A DNA stretch of 64,000 nt from Symbiodinium sp. CCMP2592 (Eukaryota; Sar; Dinophyceae; Suessiales; Symbiodiniaceae), in NCBI GenBank assembly GCA_905221615.1, contig CAJNDT010002002.1, forward strand, positions 682,001 to 746,000, given 5' to 3'. Below the pieces are notes generated by a model. It was given only the letters and a program-made list of their open reading frames with translations, was not told the DNA's origin and ran no database searches. Shown in pieces: positions 10,137 to 21,418 of the stretch (its first letter is position 1; each line of letters starts with the position of its first letter). A program made the translations under genes and the position numbers.

Positions 10137-10458
10137 TAAACTACGTTACTTAGCACCGCACAAGTACAAACCGCAAACCATGAAACCGAAAACCCTAAAT
10201 TCCAACTCCATGCATGGCTTTGTGTTTTACGCATCTCTGGCGGGCCGACAATCTGACAAGGGTATTTCATTCTCAGAGATGGGCGGAAAACCTACACCCA
10301 TAGTTTAATCGGTTTAGGTGTTAGGGTTTAGGGTGGTTTGGGGACTAGGGTTTCGTGTTTATGGTTTTGGGCTTAGAGTTTAGGGTATTCTTCGAATCAG
10401 CCCCAGGGGCTGCAATCCCCGAGGATCCTTTGAGTACCCAATATACGGGCCTTGATAT

Positions 10459-10557
10459 GGGTGGTTGTCAAAATTGTGGTCCTTTCGAGGTCCCTGGTAT
10501 AGTACGGCGCCTCATATTTAGGGTACCCAAAAGGGACCATATCTTTGACAACCACCC
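10459..10557 (-). mobile_element. Family C hairpin element (C1)
   Basis: Family C TIRs are GGGTGGTTGTCAAAATTnnGG and complement, with GGGTACCC near the centre. Flanks are ATAT on both sides (10455-10458 and 10558-10561). Two open frames over it are products of the palindrome. Confidence 0.87.

Positions 10558-10675
10558 ATATGGCTCTTAGTAGCTGGAAACGAATGTTAAGAGTATACAC
10601 GAAAGTTCATATGACTATGCCAGTTCTACTTGTCAAGTCCCGTATAGCAGGATTGTTTCTGTACAACCCTTAAGG

Positions 10676-10760
10676 TAGAACCCTATAGATCCCGCAAAAG
10701 AGCCCTGTAGATCCCTGAAAAGAACCCCTGAACGGAACCTTAAACCCTAAACCCTTCATG
10676..10760 (-). repeat. Filler array ending in CCCTAAA
   Basis: Three to four ATAGATCCC..GAACCC filler units followed by two CCCTAAA units, the same order as in the hairpin insertions. 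Confidence 0.75.

Positions 10761-10761
10761 C

Positions 10762-11010
10762 TTAGAGTACCCTTATAGAAACTCTACTACGGAACCCCAA
10801 ACCCAAAACCCTAAACCCAAAACCCTTAATTCTGAGAGTACCCTAAAAGAGACCCTAGTACCCTTAAGGGGAGCCCCAAACCCAAAACCCTACACCGAAA
10901 ACCCTTAATTATTAGAGTACCCTTATAGAAACCCTAGTACTCTAAAGGGAACCCTAAGCCCACAACCCTTAACTCTTAGAGTGCCCGTATAGACCCTAGT
11001 ACCCTAAGCC
10762..11010. repeat. Minisatellite, unit 64-79 bp, about 3.5 copies
   Basis: Units begin TTAGAGTACCCTTATAGAA at about 10762, 10833, 10912 and 10976. Each contains several CCAAACCC/CCCTAAACC words, so the unit itself includes telomere-like sequence. Confidence 0.8.

Positions 11011-11114
11011 CAAAAAGTTCCACCGTCTCTGAGTCGCCACTTGTCTGGTTGAAGCCTTCGTTGCTAGAGAGCATAGGGAGCTGCTTGGCTCTGCGAGCCG
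11101 AACCCCAGCGCAGT

Positions 11115-11345
11115 TTTTAATGTTTTGGGTTGATGGTCTATAAGGGTGTTTTTTTATAGTTTTGGGTTGATGGTTGAAGGGTTTTTAATGTTTTGGGTTG
11201 ATTAAGGGTTTGTTTATAGTTTTTGGGTTGATGGTCTATAAGGTTTGTTTTATAGTTTTGGGTTGATGGTCTAAGGGCTTTTATAGTTTTGGGTTGATGG
11301 TCAAAGGGCTTTTATAGTGTTGGGTTGATGGTTTGATGGTTTAAG
11115..11345. repeat. Minisatellite, TTTTGGGTTGATGGTC units
   Basis: About eight imperfect units of 28-40 bp, each with the core TTTTGGGTTGATGGT and a variable TATAAGGGTTTTTTATAG part. Confidence 0.88.

Positions 11346-11658
11346 GCTTTAGGGTTTAGGGGGTCTCTGTGGCTTTGAACGGTCATAAAAAAGAGAGAGC
11401 TAGATCGCATAGATCGGTAGCTAGGTCCGCCAGGTATGTAGGTAGGCAGGTATGTGGGAGGATAAGATAGATAGCGTCTATACACCAGAATATGTATCCA
11501 CGGGAGCCTTGTTTTTGCAGTGGTTTGGTTAGTCTTTTTGGATTTCGGTTGCTTTTGCGAAAGGTAGACCCTGGACCTAAAACCCTACCCTTATGGATCC
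11601 CCTTTTCGGAGCCCTTTAAAGCCCTAAACCCGTAAGTTTCTGCCACGGACAAGCCATG

Positions 11659-11728
11659 ACCCTAAACCCTAAACCCCTAAACCCCTAAACCCCTAAACCC
11701 AAAAAAAAAAAAAAAAAACCCTAAACCC
11659..11728 (-). repeat. CCCTAAA array interrupted by poly(A)
   Basis: Telomere-type 7/8-mers (11659-11700) are interrupted by 18 adenines (11701-11718) and resume for one unit. The A-run may be an expansion of the AAA in the unit. Confidence 0.9.

Positions 11729-12239
11729 CGCTCATCGACGGCTCCTTCCTTTGGGAGTGTAGCGGAACGAATCCGCATGCCTCGATTTACCTAAGGCTTT
11801 CAGGCTTTATAGGCCTTACCTGGACCCTGAAGAACCTACCATGTTTTAAGGACTTATGTAAGGAAAGCATCGTAAGGAACCCTGATGATTCTTTTTGGTT
11901 TTAAGATTGGGGGGTCTAGTGAGTGCTTCTAGTTGTTCGCTCTCAGCACCATTGGTAAGTCCGCGGTCACCTTTTCTGCTAGCCAATGCTGACTCTTGCC
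12001 GCTAGTATTCTTGCTAGCACCAGCAGACCCTAGTCAACGCTCACTGCTTCTTTCTCCTAGTCGCAGCACTGGTTCCGGCAGGACTGCTACACGTATTAAA
12101 TGCTATCAACTCGGGTACTGAAGGTGGCCACGTCACCTTTACTTATGCTCTAGTTTCGCCGATAAGGAGCATTCCCATGAGAAATGTTTTGGTCGTATAG
12201 GACCATAAGGTTTGTACGGAAAAGGTCAATGTTTTAGGC

Positions 12240-12480
12240 CTTCATGGCAGAGAGATTAGAGTTCTGTCCCTGGGGCACTTCTGTAAAGACACCGTGCTTC
12301 AATTCACTCTCGTTTATAGTTATTCGAGTCGACTGGTCCAGATTAGTTCTGGATGCATGGCTGCCACCGCAATCCGGCAAAAAAGATGCCCTCGCTCAGT
12401 GCCACAAAGTATGGATTAAAGGCCACACATGCCTTAAGCGGTTTGTTAGCCCTGAACCCTAACTCTTGCATCACTCGCCG
12240..12480. other. No convincing gene
   Basis: A 72-codon plus-strand frame (12244-12462) has mixed amino acid composition but ends in CCCTAA-derived sequence. 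I see no motif and no splice context strong enough to call it. Confidence 0.4.

Positions 12481-12486
12481 TTGCTA

Positions 12487-12591
12487 AGCTACTGAGTAGC
12501 TGAGTGGATACACTTTACAGTTTTTGGGATAATATCACCCAGTATAAAACTAAAAGTGTACACTTTTTGGGGCTTGTGAACTCAGCAACTA
12487..12591. mobile_element. Family O hairpin element (O3)
   Basis: Ends TAGCTGAGTGGATACACTTT and AAAGTGTACAC..CTCAGCAACTAAG pair imperfectly; AAAACTAAAAGTG lies near the centre. Confidence 0.75.

Positions 12592-12870
12592 AGGTTAAGT
12601 TGCTAAGCCCTCAGCCATAGCCCCGACATCGAAACCCTAAACCCCTCAGCACAGGAATCGACCATGGAGTTGCGAATGGATGGAAATACGATACCCTTAC
12701 GAAAATAAAATCTCACAGTAAGCACCGAAGCCCGAGTCTAATCATCAGCGCCCCTGTGCTAGATTGCCAACGAGTGATAGTTAGTTTGAACAGGCTCTAA
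12801 GAGTTCTTATGGCGGTTTGGGGTCCAAGTAGTTCACCCTGAACCCCAAGCCCTAAACCCTCAACCTTTGT

Positions 12871-13110
12871 AATTACTCCCAAACAGTAGAAGATATGGTC
12901 TTTTGAATTATACCCAAAGCAGTGGATGATAAGGTCTTTTTAATTATACCCCGAACAGTAGGAGATAAGGTCTTCTTAATTATATTCCAAACAGTAGAAG
13001 ATAAGGTCTTTTTAAATTCTACCCACAGCAATAGAAGATAAGGGTTGAAAAGTTATACCCAGAACAGTAGAAGATGAGGGCTTTTGAGTTACACCCCAAA
13101 CAGTAGGCTT
12871..13110. repeat. Minisatellite, 35-37 bp unit, about 7 copies
   Basis: Units start at about 12871, 12906, 12942, 12978, 13015, 13051 and 13087. Core AATTATACCCCnAACAGTAG plus GATAAGGTCTTTT. No telomere word in the unit, unlike other minisatellites here. Confidence 0.9.

Positions 13111-13153
13111 TTGGAGCACAGAAAGCCCTACTAGTCGGGTCTTTAGTCCCTCT

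Positions 13154-13332
13154 CCCAGGGATCCCGATACCTTTTCATTAAGGAATCCATAATTTCGGTT
13201 TAAGGTTTAGGGTTTAGGGTTATTGGGGAATTTTTTTCATATTATCAGGCACTTAATAACATAATGATTGAAGGTATATTCACAGAATATGATGATTTAA
13301 GGTATGTTCCTTAATTAAGGGGTCTCTGGGCT
13154..13332. mobile_element. Degraded family K element with telomere insertion (K3)
   Basis: Left end CCCAGGGATCCCGATACC and right end GGTATGTTCCTTAATTAAGG..TCTCTGGG bound a rearranged interior that includes TTTAGGGTTTAGGG at about 13206-13219. Boundaries are uncertain. Confidence 0.55.

Positions 13333-13432
13333 CAGATTTTGCCCCCCCACAAATCCCTCCCTGTGATACTAAGCCTGAGTGCCGACACCACAGCCTGAAT
13401 CCCCGGTATAGCGGCATGTACCCGCAGACGTA

Positions 13433-13533
13433 CTTGGAGGGCCATGGGACTCAGTAAGTAAGGTTATAAGTACCCTAACTGGGGTTAAAAGTATGGTTAC
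13501 CCAAATAATAACCCTATCGTTACTACGTCTAAG
13433..13533 (+). mobile_element. Family E hairpin element, right end deleted (E3)
   Basis: TA plus CTTGGAGGGCCATGGGACTC on the left and interior like other E copies. The right TIR has lost about 12 bases (TACGTCTAAG) but TA still follows. Confidence 0.8.

Positions 13534-13539
13534 TAGGAT

Positions 13540-14320
13540 CCGGATGTGTGCGGGGTCTTGCATACCCCCAGCCCTACACCCGTAAACCACTAGTTACACC
13601 CTGCATCCTTATCCCTGAAAGACCCTCAACCGCCGAAGCAACCGTCGACTGCAGGCGAACACCCCATCTACGAAGTCTGCGGAGAATGACAACATCGGCG
13701 GCAAGGCTTCGTTGCTGTCTTCTTACCCAGAGGGACCGGATATACTGCCTAATACTGCCGTTATGGAATTAGGTCCCAAAAGACCATCCCCACTATGGCT
13801 GTTGGGGCCTAACTCAGTAAACCAGGAAACTATACTGTATATGCAGCCTCTTAGGGGTATGCATTGCCCTGACTAGGTTGTTCTCTTTCCTATAATCCAG
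13901 CTATGGAAGTTGTAAAGCCAACCATGCTCGCAGTATAGGTAATAGGGGTACTCACTGAGGCTTTCTTCCTCGTACAAATGCACAAACATGCACAGTTAAC
14001 ATAATGTATACCCCTGGTCAGCAAACGCCCGTTCTCTAGGATCAAAGCTTAGGGCTGTGTCAAGTCTTAACTTGTGTTGTAAGGTGCATACCTAGGTTCA
14101 CACCGGTTTAGGCTTTGGGGGGCTGTTCGACAATGGAAAAAGAGGATAACTCACAACCCTAAACCGTAAAAGGTCCTGCGAAATACCTGAAGTCCAACTC
14201 GTCTTCTTTTGGAGAGGCCTTGGGAGGCAGCCTAATGTAGACCCTAGGTTAATGCACTCCCCTACCTTATTGAAGGACTAAAATCCGAGCCCCAGTATTC
14301 AGGCACCTTAAGCCCGACAT
13540..14320. other. No recognisable gene
   Basis: Unique sequence. The small open frames lack motifs. Confidence 0.5.

Positions 14321-14322
14321 CC

Positions 14323-14429
14323 TAAAGGGAACTCCGGAAAGTTGGAATATGGACTAACGGTAGGATCCCCCATAATTTACTTTAAAGGGGTTACGATAAT
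14401 GATATTCCAACTTTCTGGCTTCTACTGTA
14323..14429 (-). mobile_element. Family I hairpin element (I2)
   Basis: Same orientation and outer ends as the copy at 1661. It abuts a left-truncated family L fragment. Confidence 0.83.

Positions 14430-14518
14430 TTCCCTTTCTTATGGTTTAGGGTCCCTTATAACCCCTTTCAAGCCAAAAAGGGCACCCTTTTGTATTCCTA
14501 GGCTACTCTTAGGTCTGG
14427..14518 (+). mobile_element. Family L element, left end missing (L3)
   Basis: Begins inside the L interior (TATTCCCTTTCTTATGG) and runs to the right TIR CTAGGCTACTCTTAGGTCTG. Confidence 0.75.

Positions 14519-14590
14519 TCCCCGCCTGCCCTGATCAGGTCATCAGTGAGGTCCAGGCATGCCTCCTTCTACAGAGGCAGGAGTGTGCTG

Positions 14591-14691
14591 CTGTTGATGA
14601 CATAAATCCTGTATTACCTTAAGGACCCTAAACTGTGGGAATTATGGTATATTCCTTATTATGGGTCATGCAGGATTTATATCATCAACCG
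14591..14691 (+). mobile_element. Family A hairpin element (A2)
   Basis: Complete copy flanked by TG on both sides rather than TA. The open frame inside it recurs in other A copies purely because the element is repeated. Confidence 0.85.

Positions 14692-14704
14692 TGGCTTCCT
14701 TTTC

Positions 14705-14794
14705 CTAGGCCTCCCAGTGGGCCTTTTTTCCATTTTTGTAGTCCTAGGTTCATTATAAAGTTACCCAATACCAAAAGGTTACTGGGCATCCTAG
14705..14794 (+). mobile_element. Family D element with internal deletion (D3)
   Basis: D ends and interior recognisable; about 20 bases are missing between CCAATACCAAAAGG and the right TIR. Confidence 0.78.

Positions 14795-14965
14795 TATCAG
14801 AGAGAAGGGGTACCCATAGAGGTCTGAGTACCCATTGTGACCTAGTAGTCAGTAGTATCATCCCCTTATAGTCCGCATATAGCTAGACTGTAAGTATACC
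14901 CCAGGCCATAACCTTAAACCATCACAGAAACCCACTGCGACTATGAAGACCTCCATGTTATCACC

Positions 14966-15071
14966 CGAAGGGTCCAAGTACCCAATAATCATACACTCTC
15001 CAGATTTCTAACCTACATAACTACTACCCTAAAACCGAGTACCGAATTATTGGGTCCTTTGGACCCTTAGG
14966..15071 (+). mobile_element. Family F hairpin element (F1)
   Basis: Family F TIRs are near CCCTAAGGGTCCAAGTACCC. Interior: AATCATACACTCTCC, ACCTACATAACTACTACC and AAAACCGAGTACC. This uninterrupted copy serves as the reference for the nested copies at 24099 and 62173. Confidence 0.85.

Positions 15072-15168
15072 GTCAGGGGCTAGTACGGAAAGTGCCAAGT
15101 CCCGTAGCCAGCGAATCGCATTGACCATGGTGGCCACTGTGGATTTGGCGGTGTCAACATGATCACAT

Positions 15169-15272
15169 GGGAGTTTCCGAAAATTAGGGATACCTTATTT
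15201 TGGGGTCCTTATAATAAGGGTCCTACTATTTGGGGTACTATATACTAGGGTCCCCTGTTTTCGGAAACTCCC
15169..15272 (+). mobile_element. Family B hairpin element (B1)
   Basis: Family B TIRs are GGGAGTTTCCGAAAATTAGG and complement. The interior has GGGGTCCTTATAATAAGGnTCC. Flanked by ACAT on both sides (15165-15168 and 15273-15276), a 4-bp direct duplication. Confidence 0.9.

Positions 15273-15287
15273 ACATCTCAGGCATGT

Positions 15288-15321
15288 CAGCAGCAGCAGC
15301 AGCAGCAGTCGCAGTAGTAGC
15288..15321. repeat. (CAG)n microsatellite
   Basis: Seven CAG units then CAGTAG variants, starting 16 bases after the end of element B1. Confidence 0.9.

Positions 15322-15375
15322 GGCCTCAACCCTACCCGGTGTGTTTAGGATGGAGGGTTCCTTCAAAGCCCTAGA

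Positions 15376-15497
15376 TCAAAGGTGAAAAGGAGGGACCCTT
15401 AAGGGGGACCCCTGCCCTATAATGGGCTATAATAATGGTATATAATAGCTATGTTAAGGGGGTGTCCTTATTAAGGGTCCCCCCTTTTACCCGTAGA
15376..15497 (+). mobile_element. Family Q hairpin element (Q1)
   Basis: Family Q TIRs are TCAAAGGGGAAAAGGAGGGA and complement. The interior has CCCTATAATGGGCTATA and TATAATAGCTAT. Flanked by a perfect 5-bp duplication CTAGA (15371-15375 and 15498-15502). Confidence 0.9.

Positions 15498-15622
15498 CTA
15501 GACTCTGGACTCAAAGCCCTGAGCTGGAAGACCCAGCCTTAAGCCCGGCATAAAGGAACCGCAAACCCTCAACCCAGAACCCTTAAAGGATGCCTTAAAG
15601 GAGCCCTAAACCCTAAACCCTA

Positions 15623-15719
15623 CCTGGAGGTTCATGAGTGGATAGATGTCACAAGTAGGGCAACTAGAGTAATAGCCCTGTTTGGGAGACTTATATCCCC
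15701 AGTTAGAACTGAGTCCAAG
15623..15719. mobile_element. Diverged family E/T element (E4)
   Basis: TA-flanked, left end CCTGGAGGTTCATGAGTGG, right end GAGTCCAAG. The left end resembles family T, the interior family E (GACTTATATCCCCAGTTA). Confidence 0.6.

Positions 15720-15989
15720 TAGGTCTTATAAATCCTCAACTAACAAGCTCCGGGACTCTGCTTAGGGGGCTTCTATGTTTGAAGCAGCCAGCTTTCTTCC
15801 GAGATTAGAGATGTAAGGAGTCTTTAGGGTTTGGGGCTGTGTTTGCAGGGGTTGAGGGCTTTTAACGTTTCAGGGTTTGGGGCTTTGGGTTTGGGGTTTC
15901 ATGTTGTTGGGTTTCGGACTTGGGGTAGGGGCTAAGTTAGGAGTGAAGGGCTTCCCAGGGAGCTCAACGCTCAGGGTTTAGGGTTTGGG

Positions 15990-17186
15990 GCTTCGCGTAT
16001 CGTAGAATAGCTTTTGTTATACAGGCTTCAAGCAAGTGCTACTGAGTTCTCTGGCTTAGGTCATAAAGTTTTGTAACAATCTAGCCCCTTACAAAGCCCC
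16101 GCAAAGCGACACACTTCTCCAGAAAGCCTTATCGGTGTAAGCAGTTTCCGTGGCGAAGACTTGTTCGACCTTTTTGAGGAACCCTTAAAGAAACCCTCTT
16201 CTGATTAATATGGCTCCGATATTCGAACTTTATAAGCAAGCTCCTGCGCCAGATGGTGGAAGAAACACCGCGAGAAGCAGCAAGAAATTTTTGAAGACCT
16301 GGTCGTGGCCGGGTCATCGGCGTATGCGTTCATACTATTATCTTGAAGGGAAGGTAGTTCAAATGGGGACTGTATCGGGGATCCGTAGGGTATGCGGTCG
16401 GGCTTAAAATGAAAAGAGTCAAGTGGGGAGGGTATTATGTTGGGGATCCTTATGGGGACCTGAGGGATTGGGCTTCGCTGTCTTCTTCGGATTTAGGGTT
16501 CGGGGTTTGGCAGGTTTGTGGATTTAGGGGGTTAATGAGTTTGGTGTTTCGGGATGATGAGGGAAGTTTCGGGTTTGGGCTTGGAGGGTCTTTCAGTTCT
16601 TCGGGGTCGGAAGATTTGTATGGTATTCCTGCAAAAGCCCTATGAATGCTCCTTTACTGTACACACAAGACCGAATTCTGATCATGATGCCCCGTGTAGT
16701 CGGTTTCATTCAGCAGGCTTCTTTTACCAGAAAATGCGAATGCTTTCGAGATTTTTTCGGATGCACTTGCGGTGCGGCTCTCGCGCGGGCAGGGTTCACC
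16801 CTATAGCCCCGCGATGAGGCCCTTCAGACAGTTTTCCTTTGTGGCGGAGTGCTGCTCTTTGGGGCGGATGTAAGAACCTACTGAGTTAAGGTTGGGGAGT
16901 TTTTAATTACCTGTTCGGCTGCAGATAGGGGTTTTAGCGTTTCGGCTGGGTTGACAGGGCGGTTAAGGATGGTTTCGTCCGTAGGGTGCCTCAAGCCTCC
17001 GTCGTAGTTTTGTTTTATCCTTTTTTCTGTGACTTGTTCCATGACGACTGAGGCGACTAAGAATAAGGCTCAGCGCTATCGAAATCCGGAGTTAAACCTC
17101 CAAACCCTCAATCATCCTGAGGCCGGATCGCAGAAACATATTTCAACGGAACACCCGATCCCGTGCCCAGACCCTCTAAGCCTAAA
15990..17186. other. No recognisable gene
   Basis: Unique sequence with overlapping 62-87-codon frames on both strands (16129-16817). Their composition is mixed, but Gly/Phe-rich stretches come from decayed GGGTTTAGG words. No domain or splice frame is supportable. Confidence 0.45.

Positions 17187-17237
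17187 ACTTTGGTTACCTT
17201 GGCTCCCTGCTACTACGAGAACCAAGGTAACCAAAGT
17187..17237. repeat. Perfect 16-bp inverted repeat, 19-nt loop
   Basis: ACTTTGGTTACCTTGG (17187-17202) and its exact complement (17222-17237). It could extrude as a cruciform or be the remnant of a hairpin element; no second copy noticed. Confidence 0.85.

Positions 17238-17393
17238 ATAGCATCCTAACCACAGAAAAGGTGATCAAACAAAAGAATGAGCTACATCTCAGGGTCACAG
17301 GCCTTAAGCAATCAAGCCCAATCCTTGCTTGAAATAATCAAAAAGCTGGCTCAACTCCATCAAGCCGTTTGTCTTCGCCCCAAAGGCCCGTAC

Positions 17394-17500
17394 CCCCAGG
17401 GTCCAAAGCACCCAATAACTAGGTACTCGGTTTTAGGATAGTAGTTATGCAGGTTAGGATTTTGGAGAGTATATGATTGTTGGGAACTTGGACCTTTGGG
17394..17500 (-). mobile_element. Family F hairpin element (F2)
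   Basis: Reverse orientation relative to the copy at 14966. TIRs partly degraded (CCCAGGGTCCAAAGCACCC). Confidence 0.8.

Positions 17501-17730
17501 GATAGTTCCAGGGCTTCTAAGTTGGAAAGGTCGGCCCAAAGCCCGGAACCCGAAGCTTTTGACCCGAAGCTCACACCCTCAACCTTCAACCCTAGACCCA
17601 AAGCCCGGCCCTAAACTCCTTCGATTAAAGGAGCCCGACAGTTCTCTGCCTTAACAAACCCTATCGAACCCTAAGGGAACCCACAACCCTCAGTTCAACC
17701 AAATGCGACATGCCGGGCAAAGTGTCCGAC

Positions 17731-18020
17731 AAACCCTACACCCTGAACCTTACACCTAACCCCAGACCCCTGAACTCTAAACCCCTAAACCCTAACCCCT
17801 CAACCCTAAACCCTAAGCCCCTACACCCCTAACCCGAAACCTCTAAACCCTAACCCCTAAAACCCTAAAACCTTAAAACCCTAAGCCCTAACCCCTAAAA
17901 CCCTTAACTCTAAACCCTAAAGCCCTAAACCCTAAGCCCTAACCCCTACAACCCTTAACTCTAAACCCTAAAGCCCTAAACCCTAAGCCCTAACCCCTAC
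18001 AACCCTTAACTCTAAACCCT
17731..18020 (-). repeat. Decayed CCCTAAA block with a 51-bp tandem
   Basis: About 290 bases of CCCTAAA/CCCCTAACC variants. From 17889 a 51-bp higher-order unit is repeated about 2.6 times (starts 17889, 17940, 17991). Confidence 0.88.

Positions 18021-18111
18021 GGCAAAGGGGCTGATGGCCCTGAGACGTGAAGCGGCTCTTGAGGCGCTCCATCTTCACATGGGTCCACGGAATCTGGGGG
18101 CTTCCTTAATG

Positions 18112-18456
18112 TGGGGTTTAGGGTTTAGAGGTTTAGGGTTTCGGGCTTTAGGAGTTTAGGGGTTAGGGTTTAGGGGGCTTCCTTAACGTGGGGTTTAGGG
18201 CATAGGGTTTAGAGGTTTAGGGTTTAGAGGTTTAGGGTTTAGAGGCTTAGGGTTAGGGGTTTCGAGTTTAGGGTTTAGGGTTTAGGGGTTAGGCAGGTTT
18301 AGGGTTATAGGGGTTTAGAGTTTGGGGTTTAGGGAAGTAGGGTTTTGAAGCGAGGGTTTTGGGCTTGGGGTTCAGAGTTAGGTGTAGGGTCTAGAGTTTA
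18401 GGGATTAGGGTTTGGGTTTAGGGTTTAGGGTGGAGTTTAGAGTTTAGGGCTTGGTG
18112..18456 (+). repeat. Decayed TTTAGGG block
   Basis: About 340 bases of imperfect TTTAGGG/TTTAGAGG units on the plus strand. It follows the C-rich block at 17731 across a 91-base unique spacer, giving C-rich/spacer/G-rich polarity. Confidence 0.88.

Positions 18457-18970
18457 TGGGGCGTAGCTTCCTGAAATTAACTTCGCGGTAGAGGAGGTAA
18501 GGGTCTCTGATGAAAGGGGCTGTTGTGCAACCAGCATCCGGCTGTGTATTTGGGGTCCTTGACGAGGGAAACGTCACATCCCTGCCCGCAAATCGAGGCT
18601 TAGGTCGGTCCAGTCTAGGTCAAGGTTTTGGGGTGTTGTCAGTTGTCCTAAACTTTACTAAACCCCTAAACCCTGAACCCCTAAAACTCGAAACCCTGAA
18701 CCCCTAAACCCTGGACCTTAACGGCTCTACGGTGTAGCCCCACGACAGTTGAAAGAGGCAAAGGAGTCTTCAGAAGCAGGTTGACCCCCGAGTAGGATTA
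18801 AGAGTTTAGAGTTGAAGGTTAATGTAGAAGCTGGCACCCATGCTACTGTGGGTCCTTCGGGCTCCTTCTTAGGAGTCTTACAATATCCGAGTATATGGCA
18901 CCCCAGAAGCCTCTTCTAATGATTCTAATGGTCAAGGCAGCACACTATATTTACATGCCGAGCCCATGAA
18457..18970. other. No gene; short telomere-like patch
   Basis: CCCTAAA-like patch at 18657-18716; otherwise unique sequence. Confidence 0.5.

Positions 18971-18976
18971 GACATA

Positions 18977-19077
18977 CTGTTGATGGACAAAATCCTGCAT
19001 TACCCATTCTAAGGAATATACCGTAGTTCCCATAGTTTAGAGTCCTTAGGGTCATGCAGGATTTTGTCCATCAGCAG
18977..19077 (-). mobile_element. Family A hairpin element, GGACAAAA variant (A3)
   Basis: TIR variant CTGTTGATGGACAAAATCCT; TA on both sides. The TATA-to-ACAA change is present in both arms, as in copies at 52481 and 56678, so this is a subfamily and not random decay. 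Confidence 0.87.

Positions 19078-19200
19078 TAGTTGAGCGTTTAAGTACCCAA
19101 ACGGTGGGGCCTCGGCTCCCAAGAACTGTTTTTTAGGACCTGGAGCCCTGCCGGTCAGATACTCGGCCGCTTAATTTAATGTCCGATGAGAACCGTTTTT

Positions 19201-19330
19201 AGGGACCCAAACAGCACATAAGCATAAGCATTTGATAGGGGTTTCCCTACCTGTTTGGGCTTCTGTATAAGGGGGTTTATATGGGATATCCCTATCCTAA
19301 TTTTTGCGTATGTGCCGTTTTGGGGGCCTA
19201..19330 (+). mobile_element. Family P hairpin element (P1)
   Basis: Ends near CCCAAACAGCACATA and TATGTGCCGTTTTGGGGG pair. The interior carries TATAGGG/ATATCCC dyads. Second copy at 57599. Confidence 0.75.

Positions 19331-19707
19331 GTTTTTGGAGTCCACTCTACGCTTGTAGAATCCGACTGGTTGGGTAATTACTTGGGACATGTAGGAATTT
19401 AGGGCATGATGGGTACGAGAGGCGATTGCTCTCTGTGTCGTTGGTCGAGACCTTCACTGCAGCAATGTGCCTCCTCCGTTAATCAGCTGCGCCGCAGCCA
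19501 TTTTAAGTTGCAGGTCTTTGTTTCGCAGTCACGATACCTTTGATCGCAGATTCCAAGCCCTTGTAAGTTTGGACCCTTCCCAAACCGATGTTCTTAGTGT
19601 AGCTTGCAGGAACATTGAATCTGCAAAGACAAAATTTCGGGTCAGCTGCACATGTGATGTGAAGCCTATGAAAACTCCATTTGTTCAGGATTTCCAGTCT
19701 AGGTAGA

Positions 19708-19796
19708 CCCTAGGGGTCCAATCAGTCCTTATTCATGGTTTTTGATACCTAAAAAGGCCCTAAAGTCCCATACTAGGGAGTACTTGGACCCTTAGG
19708..19796 (+). mobile_element. Family N hairpin element (N1)
   Basis: Ends AGGGGTCCAATCAGTCC and TACTTGGACCCTTAGGG; interior TTTTTGATACCTAAAAAGGCC. Family N shares its outer GGGTCCAAGTA with family F. Confidence 0.82.

Positions 19797-19799
19797 GAA

Positions 19800-20690
19800 A
19801 GAGCGCCGTTGTTGGAGCGGCGTTCTGCAGACGCTATGGCGGCCCTACTAATGCAGGCAGCTTCGTCGAGTTCCGTTAGGGTTTAGGGTTTAGGGTCTTC
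19901 TTGAGTGTTGAGGGGTTGGGTCCAGGGTTCAGGGCGCACAACAGGCTCTTTTGAGTGGATCAATATCGGGGCCTAGCTGATTGCGAATACGATTTTGGCG
20001 GTTTCAATTTTGCAAAATATACCCTCTATTCGGTTTTTAAGGTTTATCAGGTACAGGCACAGTGGACTGTCCATCAGCATATGCAGGCTTTGATGCCTAT
20101 CACAGGAGGCACGGCGCCGGCGGCCGGCCCACGGCAGATCATGACCTTCCCGGTCATCCCCTTTACTTTAATGGCACGGGCGATGTTTGCATGTGATTGA
20201 AATGACCGTCACTATTGCTACTGCAGATCGACTTGTGTCGCAGCCCGCTGTACTTGATAATTTTTTTTGAGGGTGGGGGGCGGCCTACGATGTAACAAAT
20301 TTCTATACTTCCCATTTTCGCGCATGGCATCAGCCTTTAACCTAGCAACCGTTTAGTTGTAATACATGATCCGCAAGCCCAATATACTGTTCTGAGCACG
20401 TCGACATGTCCTGAACCCTGCCTTAAACCACCACAGCCTACTACTTGCTTTTAGGTTCTTCTTATGCATGCGTTTAGGGTTCAGGGTTCAGGGCTATTCT
20501 GCCTACCCCACTCTGCCCAAAGAACCACAAACATACGAGTATTATAGGCGAAGTTACATCCGAAGCCTAAGAAAACCCTGAGCCCAAAGCCCAGAAGCTT
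20601 GAATCGTGCCTTGCAGTAGGTCTCTGACTTATAGTTTGCCCCTACGGCAATTGTATAGGTTTGCCATCAGGCTCCGATACGAAACTTTGA
19800..20690. other. No recognisable gene
   Basis: Unique sequence with two or three TTTAGGG words at 19879. The 81-codon frame at 19955-20200 has mixed composition, but I see no motif or splice context to support it. Confidence 0.45.

Positions 20691-20692
20691 AG

Positions 20693-20815
20693 CCTAAACC
20701 CTAACCCCTAAACCAAATACCGTAAACCCCTAAACCCTAAACCCCTAAACCTTTAACCTTAAAGCCTAAACCGTGAACCGTGAACCCGAAACCCTGTAAA
20801 CCCTAAAGCCCTTTG
20693..20815 (-). repeat. Decayed CCCTAAA patch
   Basis: Imperfect C-rich telomere-like units over about 120 bases. Confidence 0.8.

Positions 20816-21327
20816 AGCACCTATGGGAGCTTCAAGCAGCCCTATTCACCCCATGTTGCCCATTCGGAAGAATAACCAGTTAGATTTTGAGTAATGATGA
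20901 AGATGAACGTTTCCGTTCATACTTAATGTTGAATTCTTCATGATGTAAGAGTGTTAAGATGGAGCCACTATCGAAAATATCCCACCGTATATAAGCTCTA
21001 AAACCACCAACAAACTCCTAAACCCTAAAACCCCCAAGCCCCCAACCCTAAACCTGAAACTCTAAACCCATACATAATCCATTTCCAGCCAACAACACTT
21101 GTAAACCACGTTCAAACCCTAAACCTCCCCACCCTGAAAACACAGACAATAAACTATAGTCTCTTTAGGAATTTCTATTTCTTTTCAATACACGCAAGAG
21201 ACCTTTTTCCTAGCTAGCATTTTCATTATGATTCTAACGGAGGTGTATAATAAAGGCCCCTATATGTACTCGAACACCAGAACCGGAGTTGTCTTCCTGC
21301 ACAAAGAAACCTAAAGTAACTGGTGCT

Positions 21328-21418
21328 TGTCTGGTTGGAACTATTTTTGGGTTTCTATATGAACTATAGTAAGTAGGCCAAAAATTTAACTTTTAGGAGG
21401 GGTTCAGAAGTCAGCCAA
21328..21418 (+). mobile_element. Family S repeat, left end missing (S2)
   Basis: Starts at the internal GTCTGGTTGG and ends at AGTCAGCCAAG. 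Interior GGTTTCTATATGAACTATAG matches the other copies. Directly followed by a family I element. Confidence 0.72.

Noticed and set aside
19467..19706. 79-codon plus frame with a GTAAGT word at about 19563
   Set aside because: Composition is plausible, but a donor at that point would leave only a tiny exon and the frame runs into the border of an N element. Not enough to call.
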